From Lysobacteraceae bacterium 2PB (GTDB lineage Bacteria > Pseudomonadota > Gammaproteobacteria > Xanthomonadales > Xanthomonadaceae), in assembly GCA_005502915.1 (NCBI GenBank), contig SCMT01000001.1, positions 340,276 to 404,275 on the forward strand: 64,000 bases of DNA, written 5' to 3'. Positions 44,656 to 52,700 of the stretch are shown here, piece by piece; position 1 is the stretch's first letter, and the number at the start of each line of letters is the position of its first letter. Made by a program: the position numbers and the translations under genes. The notes under the pieces were generated by a model that did not search any database, had not been told where the DNA came from, and saw only the letters and a program-made list of their open reading frames with translations.

Positions 44656-46241
44656 CCGAGCCGGTGTACGTCTACAACCCGCTGGAACGCCGTACCTATG
44701 AGGCCATCGCCTACAACGCGATCGGCAGGGCCAGCGAGGTCGGCACCTATCCGGCTTATGGGCTTGTTCACAGCACGGGCAACTCCGGCTGGTCCGTGGG
44801 CGTCGTGCAATGGGACTTCGGCCAGCCGAATCGTGGACACAAGGTCGAGCAGATGCTCGACGGTTACCAGGGATGGGCGCAGCCCAGCCAGCGCTTCACA
44901 GAACGGGAGATCGAATCGCTGTCCACTCGACTGCAGACGCGCGGCCAGATCGGCAACGCGCTGACGGCTGACGAACAATCGCGACTGAATGCATATCTTC
45001 GCTCAGACCCCGGACGCGAGTTCGTGGACAGCCTCAACAGAGAGCAGATCGACCGCAAATGGACGAACGTCGGCGAGCCGCTCTCGGGGATTCCCTGGCT
45101 GCAGCGACTGAGCGCCCGCGACCCACAGGAAGCTGCGGAAATCGTGGCCTTGACCAGCAAGCTGTTCAACCAGAACGAGAATCGAGGTGGCCAACTGCTC
45201 CGTCACCTGCAACAGCAACAGGAGATGACTGCCGATCAGACCTACGCCTGGATCGGTGACCAAGGGGTGCGTGGGCTGAACACTGCGGCGACAGCAGCCA
45301 TCCTTTCAGGCCGCGACGCAGCATTGTCAGGCGTCCGTCTGATGAACCAACTGGAGACAGGGGATGGACAACTGAGTCGACTCTGGCGCGAGCAGGTCCA
45401 TACCCTTGGCAATGTTGGAATGACCCAGGGTTTCAACACCAATCCATCGGTGCAGCTGTTCGACGCCATGATGCGAAACCCGGCCGCAGGCGAACGAATC
45501 GTCGCCACCATCGACGAACGCGCTGCTGCAAGATCCGTGGTCATACAAGGAATCAACGCGCTCGCGCGCGAAGAGATCTCGCGAACGGAACTCAACAGAC
45601 AAGGCGAGTTGACGGTGCGTGGGCCCGATGGCACGGATCGCCGCCTGACCGCAAACGGCTGGACGCTGCTTCAGGACCCGCAACTCGACGCGCCGCGCCC
45701 ACAGCAGCCGCGACAGATCGACCAGCAGGATTACATGGGGCCGGGCCGATTTCCCACGCCACCGCGTGGTGAACGACATGGCGCGGTCGATCACGATGTC
45801 CTTCCGCCCGCACAGGGCAATCCACGGCCTACCGCCGCCCTTCTCGACAACCCCGCACATCCGAACCACGCCATGTATGCGTCCCTGCTGAACGTGGTGC
45901 ACGAACGCGATCGCCAGCTCGGGCGTACGCCGGATGCACTGAGCAGCCAGCTGGCCGGCGGTTTGACCGAGCAGGCGCTCGCACGCGGCCTGACCCACAT
46001 TGGTTCCGCGCAGTTCTCGGGAGATGGCCGGATCGTCGGCATGACCGACACCGCGAATCCGTCAGCGGAATGGGCCAGGACGGCCATAGGCAATGTGGGT
46101 GAACTGGTCGGCAAACCCTTGGCGCAGAGCAGCGAGGGCGCAGCGCAACTCAATCAGCAGATCCGGGGGGCACAGGCGCAACACCTGACGCAGAACGCGC
46201 CGACGCACGACGATCCGGCACCGAAAGGCCCGAAAGTGTAG
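44652..46241 (+). CDS. XVIPCD-containing T4SS effector (X-Tfe), putative peptidoglycan hydrolase
   Basis: A 529-aa protein without a signal peptide. From about residue 397 to the end it has the C-terminal signal of Xanthomonadales type IV secretion effectors (XVIPCD): LLDNPAHPNHAMYASL, ERDRQLGRTPDALS, ARGLTHIGSAQFS, followed by a Gln-rich tail (LNQQIRGAQAQHLTQN). The N-terminal ~150 residues carry NSGWSVGVVQWDFGQP, resembling the substrate-cleft strand of lysozyme-like muramidases, and Glu residues that could be catalytic (RASEVGTYPAY). The coupled LprI-type lipoprotein upstream fits a lysozyme-like activity. Such effectors kill neighbouring bacteria. No T4SS structural genes are in the window. 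Confidence 0.82.
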   Translation: MTEPVYVYNPLERRTYEAIAYNAIGRASEVGTYPAYGLVHSTGNSGWSVGVVQWDFGQPNRGHKVEQMLDGYQGWAQPSQRFTEREIESLSTRLQTRGQIGNALTADEQSRLNAYLRSDPGREFVDSLNREQIDRKWTNVGEPLSGIPWLQRLSARDPQEAAEIVALTSKLFNQNENRGGQLLRHLQQQQEMTADQTYAWIGDQGVRGLNTAATAAILSGRDAALSGVRLMNQLETGDGQLSRLWREQVHTLGNVGMTQGFNTNPSVQLFDAMMRNPAAGERIVATIDERAAARSVVIQGINALAREEISRTELNRQGELTVRGPDGTDRRLTANGWTLLQDPQLDAPRPQQPRQIDQQDYMGPGRFPTPPRGERHGAVDHDVLPPAQGNPRPTAALLDNPAHPNHAMYASLLNVVHERDRQLGRTPDALSSQLAGGLTEQALARGLTHIGSAQFSGDGRIVGMTDTANPSAEWARTAIGNVGELVGKPLAQSSEGAAQLNQQIRGAQAQHLTQNAPTHDDPAPKGPKV

Positions 46242-46399
46242 GCGGCAAGAGCAGAAAAGTTGTCCAAGCGTGGCATCCCGATCGGTCATTGAAGACGAAC
46301 CATCCGCATCAGGCATAATCCTCCGCCGCATCGTTCCCATCATGACAGCATCTGCGCGCCTGCTGCCCTGCGCGGCATGCGACAGGCCGGAGTCTCGAC

Positions 46400-46729
46400 A
46401 TGTCCAAGCCATTGTCTGCCGCGGGCCGCTGGTTCGCGGCGGCCGCGTTCATCGAAGGATTCACCTGGGCCGGCCTGCTGGTCGGCATGTGGTTGAAGTA
46501 CGGGCTGGAGGTCACCGACCTGGGCGTCTGGCTGTTCGGCCGACTGCACGGGGCCGCGTTCCTCTTCTACGGCGTGGTGGCCGTCGCGACAGGCGTGCGC
46601 CTGCGCTGGCCGTTGTGGGCGCTGGTGGTGGCGCTGATCGCCGCAGTGCCGCCGCTGGTGACGGTGCCGGTGGAGATGTGGTTCCGGCGCATCGGCCTGC
46701 TGGGCGAGCGCGCGTCGCAAGGCGGGTAG
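46400..46729 (+). CDS. DUF3817 family integral membrane protein
   Basis: A 109-aa protein with three transmembrane segments: FAAAAFIEGFTWAGLLVGMW, LHGAAFLFYGVVAVATGV and LWALVVALIAAVPPLVTVP. The GRLHGxxFxxY core and EGxTWxxL motif are those of DUF3817, a small membrane family of unknown function. GC content is back to the backbone level, placing it outside the accessory region. It lies about 160 bp after the effector gene on the same strand. Confidence 0.85.
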   Translation: MSKPLSAAGRWFAAAAFIEGFTWAGLLVGMWLKYGLEVTDLGVWLFGRLHGAAFLFYGVVAVATGVRLRWPLWALVVALIAAVPPLVTVPVEMWFRRIGLLGERASQGG

Positions 46730-46872
46730 GGAAAACAGGGGGACAGCACCGTCCGCTTGATGCAGAGCGCGCTGGACGCAAGTCGATCGATGCACCGCGC
46801 TGGATGGACGCGGGAGAACCGCATGGCGCATGCGCCATGGGTTCGCCTCGACGATGCGATGACGCCTTCGGC

Positions 46873-47244
46873 TTATGCCGCAGGCGCGCGCCACGCGTAC
46901 CAGATCACCAGGCCGTTGAAGATGAAGCTGACGCCGATGAGGAAATTGTCGTAGGCGCCCTTGTAGGGCAGGCTCATCAGGTTGAAGAGGATCGCGACGA
47001 TGGCGACGATGATGTTCGTCCAGCGGACGGCGGAATACGGCAGGGTCAGCGACAGCACGACCATGATGATCGGCGTCATCATGATGGCCGCGACGAGCAG
47101 CCAGATCTTCTCGCTGCCCGGGGTCTCTTCGTTGAGCATGCCCGGCGTGACATGGCCCGCCATGATCCGCAGCACGTCGCCCCACAGGTAGGTCAGCATC
47201 GTCGCGACCCACAGCCCCGAAAGAATGATCCTTGTTTCCAGCAT
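46873..47244 (-). CDS. Small integral membrane protein with four TM segments (DUF6326-like)
   Basis: A 123-aa protein with four hydrophobic segments: ILSGLWVATMLTYLWGDVL, IWLLVAAIMMTPIIMVVLSL, NIIVAIVAILFNLMSLP and FLIGVSFIFNGLVIWYAW. The arrangement and YLWGDVLRI motif look like the DUF6326 family; the function is unknown. The downstream intergenic space before the DUF3817 gene (about 140 bp) contains nothing recognisable. Confidence 0.8.
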   Translation of the reverse strand: MLETRIILSGLWVATMLTYLWGDVLRIMAGHVTPGMLNEETPGSEKIWLLVAAIMMTPIIMVVLSLTLPYSAVRWTNIIVAIVAILFNLMSLPYKGAYDNFLIGVSFIFNGLVIWYAWRAPAA

Positions 47245-47451
47245 CGTCCGTCTCCTTTCCTTGACCCGGCGAGCTTACACCAGCGTGCGGCACGGGCAAC
47301 ACCGCGGGCGACGGGATCGACCCGCGTGTCCGGAGCTTCCGCGGAGACGAGGCTCGGGACGACAAGAGCGGCACAGTGGGATTGCCGGGGTACGAAGACC
47401 GAGGCACGCGTCGAGCCGGCACCTGGCGCGGGTGCCGCCGTGTTGATTGCG

Positions 47452-48432
47452 TCAGGACTCCGCGTCCTCGCCTTCTTCATCGTCGCCGAAGCGCCACCAC
47501 ACCAGCCCCTCCGGCGGGGCGTCGGGCGAAGACGGGCGTTGCTCGATGGCATCCACGTGGCGGCCGGCGCCACCCGCCACCCAGTTCGCGAGCAGTCGCT
47601 CCACGACCCGGCGGCTCTGTGCGGCGATGCCGATGCTGCGTTCGGGGTCCCATGCGGCCTCCGCATCGTTCGCGGCATGCGCGGGATCATGGCTGCGACG
47701 ATCGCGGTGCGGCGCGCCGTAACTGCAACGCAGGCACAGATGGCGGATGTTTTGGGTCCAGTCTTCGATGCAGGCCAGTCCCGGCAGCGACATGGCCTCC
47801 AGGGCTTCGACATCCGCTTCGCTGTCCGCAGAGGCGAACACCGCGAACGTGTCGAACGTGGAGCGCTCCAGCCGCTGGAGTGCGTTGAGCACGGGTACGA
47901 CGCCTTGGCCGTACTGCCTTTCGCCTGTGCGCGCACCGTCGTTGAGGACGATGTCGCCCCAGCGATAGCCGCTGTCCGGCAGCGGGACGTTGAGCAGGAC
48001 GGCGCGCGCCGGGTCTATGCGCTGCGCATAGACGGTTTCGCCATCGGCCCAGGGATTGAGGCGAATGCAGCACACGCCGAACCGGCCTTCGATGGGGCCC
48101 ACGCCTGCGGGCAGCGTGATGCCGTAGTCCGTCCAGAGTCGCCGAGCCTGCTCCCAGTCGCCCAGGGCGGTCGCGGCGATGGCGGCGTTCCAGATCGCAG
48201 CTTCGTTCTTCTCGTCGGAACGCGCGATCGAGCGAAGATTGGCGGCCAGCGATGGCGCCCAGTCGCGACGGTACTTGTGCGCGAGTCCCAGCATGTAGGC
48301 CAGCGAGGGATCATCGTCCCGTTCCAGCATCGCGGAAAAGAGGTCGACGGCGTCGCCGAGACGCCCTTCGTCCATCGCAAGGTAGGCGGCGTCGTACAGC
48401 CGATCCTGGTCGTCGTCGATGTTCGGGTTCAT
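47452..48432 (-). CDS. TPR-type protein of unknown function
   Basis: A 326-aa soluble protein. The first ~130 residues are helical with tetratricopeptide-like pairs (DAAYLAMDEGRLGDAVDLF, AAIAATALGDWEQARRLW). The rest contains a beta-rich region (DGETVYAQRIDPARAVLL, YRWGDIVLNDGA) and a Cys-His-containing stretch HLCLRCSYGAPHRD that could bind metal. It ends in an acidic tail. No family is recognised beyond the TPR-like part. It is followed by an unlinked membrane gene and preceded by the cold-shock gene on the same strand, separated by a terminator. Confidence 0.78.
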   Translation of the reverse strand: MNPNIDDDQDRLYDAAYLAMDEGRLGDAVDLFSAMLERDDDPSLAYMLGLAHKYRRDWAPSLAANLRSIARSDEKNEAAIWNAAIAATALGDWEQARRLWTDYGITLPAGVGPIEGRFGVCCIRLNPWADGETVYAQRIDPARAVLLNVPLPDSGYRWGDIVLNDGARTGERQYGQGVVPVLNALQRLERSTFDTFAVFASADSEADVEALEAMSLPGLACIEDWTQNIRHLCLRCSYGAPHRDRRSHDPAHAANDAEAAWDPERSIGIAAQSRRVVERLLANWVAGGAGRHVDAIEQRPSSPDAPPEGLVWWRFGDDEEGEDAES

Positions 48433-48480
48433 TCGGAAGCCTCATCGTTGCTGCATCGGCCGGCAGCTCGGCCGATCCCC

Positions 48481-48510
48481 AAAAGCAGAAACCCGGCCGA
48501 AGCCGGGTTT
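48481..48510 (-). terminator. Rho-independent terminator of the cold-shock gene
   Basis: On the minus strand a 9-bp stem (AAACCCGGC / GCCGGGTTT) closes a TTCG tetraloop and is followed by a T-rich run (CTGCTTTT), about 30 bp after the stop codon. Confidence 0.85.
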
Positions 48511-48535
48511 CCGTTGGTGCGTGCAGCGGTCGCGC

Positions 48536-48745
48536 TTAGATCACTTCGACCTGGTCGGCCTGCATGCCCTTCTGGCCCTGCGTGGCGACGAACGAGACGC
48601 GCTGGCCTTCCTGGAGGGACTTGAAGCCCGAGCCCTGGATCGAGCGGAAGTGCACGAAGAGGTCGGGGCCGCTTTCCGGGGTGATGAAGCCGAAGCCCTT
48701 GGCGTCGTTGAACCACTTCACGGTGCCGGTCTGTTTCTGGGACAT
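48536..48745 (-). CDS. Cold-shock protein (CspA family)
   Basis: A 69-aa single cold-shock domain. RNP1 reads KGFGFITP and RNP2 DLFVHFRSI; the N-terminus [10 protein letters not shown] and the end [10 protein letters not shown] are typical. The protein binds single-stranded nucleic acid and acts as an RNA chaperone. Upstream, about 290 bp lie without a gene before the YceI stop (48746-49035), including an AT-richer stretch; as in other csp genes, a long structured 5' leader is likely, though no specific cold box could be identified. A UUCG-loop terminator ends the gene. Confidence 0.96.
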   Translation of the reverse strand: MSQKQTGTVKWFNDAKGFGFITPESGPDLFVHFRSIQGSGFKSLQEGQRVSFVATQGQKGMQADQVEVI

Positions 48746-49035
48746 GGTGTTATTTCCTTGAGCTGGAGTTGTGGAATGCCGCGTGAGCGGCGGTGGCTGG
48801 CTGCAAGGAAGGAAACGGGAAACGGTGTAGGTGTACGTGTACTTGATCTACAGCGGCAGGCCACGATTCGATGGTGACCCTTGACATTCAGCGGGGGCCA
48901 CTTTAGGGCCTCTGGCCGAACAAAGCAAATGCCGGGGCGGAATGCCGGGGCGCCAGGCCCCGACGAACGGTCAACCAGTCCCGCCCCGCCCTGCCCCCGG
49001 CGAGGCCGAAACCGGGGGCACCGTGCAGGCCGCGG

Positions 49036-49623
49036 TCACTCCTCGGCCACGGCCTCGACCTGGATGCGCAGGGTCACCGCCATGTCGAAGCCCCAGTCCT
49101 TGCCGGCCGTGATCCCGTAGTCGTCGCGCTGGATCGTGGCCAGGGCGTCGGCGCCGCACAACTCGCGCTTGTGCATCGGATGGGGGATGCACTTGAAGCT
49201 GTTGATCTTCAGGTCGACCGGCTTCGTGATGCCGCGCAGGGTCAGCGTGCCGGCGACGCGGGTCGGCTTGCCGTCGACGAAGTCGACCAGCGTGCCGGCG
49301 TAGCGCGCCTGCGGATGCTTCTCCGTATCGAAGTAGTCGGGCGCGCGGGCGTGCTCGTTCATCGCGTCGTGGCCGAAATCGATGCTGGCGGTGTCGATGA
49401 CGATGTCGACGCTGCCCGTGCCGGCCGCCTTGTCGAGCGTGACCTTGCCGCTGCTGCTGTTGAACTTGCCGCGCCACAGCGACACGCCGCCCATGTGGTC
49501 GGCCTCGAAGCTGGGATAGGTGTGCGAGGGATCGATGATGTAGGTGGTCGACGCCGCCTGCGCGCTGCACGCGGCGAGACCGAGGACGGCGGAGAGGGCG
49601 AGGCGGAACGACGTGCGGATCAT
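49036..49623 (-). CDS. YceI-family periplasmic protein
   Basis: A 195-aa exported lipocalin-like beta-barrel that binds isoprenoid or fatty-acid ligands. The signal peptide (residues 1-23) ends either at AQA-A or at a lipobox-like LAAC. Family features are YIIDPSHTYPSFEADHMGG, the WRGKFNSSSGKVTLD strand, GHDAMNEHARAPDYFD, and ITAGKDWGFDMAVTL near the end. An AAGGAG site 6 bases upstream fixes the ATG at 49623. It is monocistronic as far as can be seen. Confidence 0.93.
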   Translation of the reverse strand: MIRTSFRLALSAVLGLAACSAQAASTTYIIDPSHTYPSFEADHMGGVSLWRGKFNSSSGKVTLDKAAGTGSVDIVIDTASIDFGHDAMNEHARAPDYFDTEKHPQARYAGTLVDFVDGKPTRVAGTLTLRGITKPVDLKINSFKCIPHPMHKRELCGADALATIQRDDYGITAGKDWGFDMAVTLRIQVEAVAEE

Positions 49624-49740
49624 CGGGAGCTCCTTGGCGGGGGTGGGGTCGCCCGGTTCGAGGGCGGTCACGGGGAATGACGAACGGGAGGGGACGGGAT
49701 CGACGCGATGCCGGCGCGGATGCGCGCGCAGGCTGCAACC

Positions 49741-52700
49741 TCAACCATCGGCAATCGCGAGGATGTCGGCCTGCAGTACCAGCGTCCCGTCGACCAGCAG
49801 CGCATCGATCTGGAGGGCAATGCGGTCGCGCAGTTGCTGGCTGGTGGCCAGGAAGCCCAGGGCCCGCGCCACCGCCGGCACGAGCTCCTCGCTGCGGGCA
49901 CCATGCGCATCGCGGACGATGTCGACGATGGCCTGGCGGATTTCGCGGGGCGGCAGCAGCTCGGGCTTGCGCAGCGTGCGGGATGCCGCCTGCGCGCGGT
50001 CGCGCACGGTCGCTGGACGGCCTGCGACGTCGTGGAAGCCTGCCTCGACCAGAAGCCGCCCCTGCAGCGAGGGATGGCGCAGCGCCTCCTCGACGGCGCC
50101 CTGGATGCGGGAGCCGGCACGCGCCAGGCCCCACAGGTCGCGCACGCGGGTGACGATCTCCTCTGCATGGATGGGGCCCTCGATGTCGATGATCCGCTCC
50201 ACGGTGCGGGCCATGCTGGCCACCGGGACTTCATGGGGCTGCAGGCTGGCGTGGCCGGGCACGAAGCTCGCCTGCCGGTATGGCTGGACATGCAGCGATC
50301 CGGAAGCGCCACGATCCGCAGCCGCATCCTCGCGGGCGATGATCGCAACCGGCGGAGGCGTGGCAGCCCCCGCCGTCGCCACCTGCGACGCGGCGATGCG
50401 CCGGGCCTGCGCATCCCGCGCTGCCGCGATCGCCGCCAGAAGCCGGTCGATCTCCTGCGACTCTCGCTGGAACCAGTCGGTGCTCCAGATGCGGTGCAGG
50501 GTCCAGCCGTGCGCTTCCAGGATGTCCTGCCGCAACCGGTCGCGGTCGCGCGCGGACGCGGCGGCGTGATAGGTGGCGCCATCGCATTCCACGCCCAGCA
50601 GGTAGCGACCCGGTTGGTCGGGATCGACGATGGCGAGATCGATGAAGAACCCTGCCACGCCGACCTGCCCATCGACCTGGTAACCGCGCCGCGCGAGCGC
50701 ATCGCGCACCGCTTCCTCGAACGGCGAATCCGCCGCCCGCCCGGAGACCGTCGGAACCCCGAGATCACCGGATTCGGCATAACGCAGGAAGGCCTTCAGA
50801 GCGACGACCCCGTGCCGGGTGCGCTCGTCGACGCGGATGTCGTCGGCGGTGATGCTGGAGAACACCTCGCAGCGCAGGCGCGCGCGAGAGATCAGCACGT
50901 TGAGCCGCCGGTGGCCGCCGTCGGCGTTCAGCGGACCGAAGTTCTGGTACAGCCTGTCGTCGTTGCGGGCCCGGCCGTAGCCGATCGAAATGAAGATCAC
51001 GTCGCGCTCGTCGCCCTGGATGTTCTCCAGGTTCTTGACGAAGAACGGTTCGTGCGGATGGCGGGCGATGAACTGTTCGAGTTCCGGATGGCGGCGACGC
51101 GCGAGCTCGAGTTCGTCGGTGATCGCCTGCCGCTGCCGGACGGACATCGCACCGACGCCCAGGGTCAGGTCGGGATGCCGGCGCGCATGCTCGACCACGG
51201 CCTGGGCGATCGCCACGGCTTCGACGTGGTTCTTGTAGGTGTTGCCGCGGTCGAAACGTCCGTCCGGCAGATGGTGGAAGCGAAGCCCCGCGCTGCTGCG
51301 CTCGCGATCGGGGCTGGGCACGATGAACAGCTGTCCGTCGTAGAACTCCTTGTTCGATACCGCGATCAGGGACTCGTGGCGGCTGCGGTAATGCCACTGC
51401 AGCATGCGCTGCGGCAGGCCCTTTGCCGCACAGAGCGAGAGCACGCTTTCCAGGTCGCGGGCCTGCGCGCCCTCGGGACCGGCCTCGGATTCACGGTCGG
51501 CATCCTCCGCATCGTCGGCGACGATGCGCGAGAAGAAGGATGTGGGCGGCAGCTGTCGGTCGTCGCCGACCACGACGATCTGCCTGCAGCGCGCGATGGC
51601 GCCGAGCGCGTCGACCGGCTCCACCTGGCTGGCCTCGTCGATCACGAGCAGGTCGAACTCGATCGCACCGGGCTCCAGGAACTGGGCCACGGACAGCGGG
51701 CTCATCATGAAGACGGGCTTGGTCGCCTGGATGGGCGAACCGCAGGTCCGCAGCAGCTTGCGCAACGCCATGTGCCCGCGCTTGCGGGCGATTTCGGCCT
51801 TCAGCGTGCCCAGGGTACCGACCGATCCGGCCGTGGCCCTCGGCATCGCTTCGAAATGGATGCGGGCCGCCTCCACCTGCGCGATCGACAGGCGCTTGCG
51901 ATCCCATGCGCGGAACTGCTCGACCAGCGCGTCGTGCCTGCGTCCGTCGAACTTCGGCAGGTCGGGATGGCGCTTCGATGCGTCGCCGAGCATTTCCAGG
52001 AAATACGCGGCCTCGAACCGGTCGACCGCATGCACCTGCGCTTCGGGCGAAGAGACCAGAGTGGAGAGGACATCGCCAAGCCCCTGATCCACCGCGCGCC
52101 GGCACAGCTCGGCATACGCCATCCAGTCGAGCAGTGGGTCGATGGCATCGGGCCAGCATGCGATCCGCGCCGACAGGGCATCGAGCGGCACGCGCATCGG
52201 ACCGGCACCGTCCCATGCCTGCACGGGATCCAGCTGCAGCGATGCGGACGCCTGTTCCAGCGCCGCGCGGAAGGCGGACAGGGCAGCGCGCGCATCCTCG
52301 ACGCAGGACGACAGCGCCGTGCTGTCGTCGATGCCCGCGGCGAAGGCGCGCATCGCTTCCGCCTGCCGGACGTCGCCCTGCGCCTCGACCCAGTCGAGGA
52401 TGGAGGCCGCGAGGTCCCACGCCGTATTCTCGCCCCGCCAGACCGTTCCGAAGGCGGATGCAGCGATGCTGGCGGTGTCCCGCAATACGGCCCTGGCGCG
52501 ATGCGCGGCGACCAGGTCGTCGAGCAGCGCGAGGCGCGCGCCGGCATCGCGCGGCAGCGCAGGCGCCACGCTGCGCAGTTGCGCGATGGCTTCGCGGTAG
52601 GCGGGACTGAGCCAGCGGAACAGGCTGCGGCCTTTCGCCGCGACGATCATGCGCTGCGGCAGCCAGTCGGTCCCCCAGGCGATCTCCGCGACCGCACCGC

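Noticed and set aside
46757..46954. Small plus-strand frame between the DUF3817 and four-TM genes
   Set aside because: It overlaps the end of the minus-strand membrane protein, lacks a ribosome binding site and shows no coherent hydrophobicity or motif.
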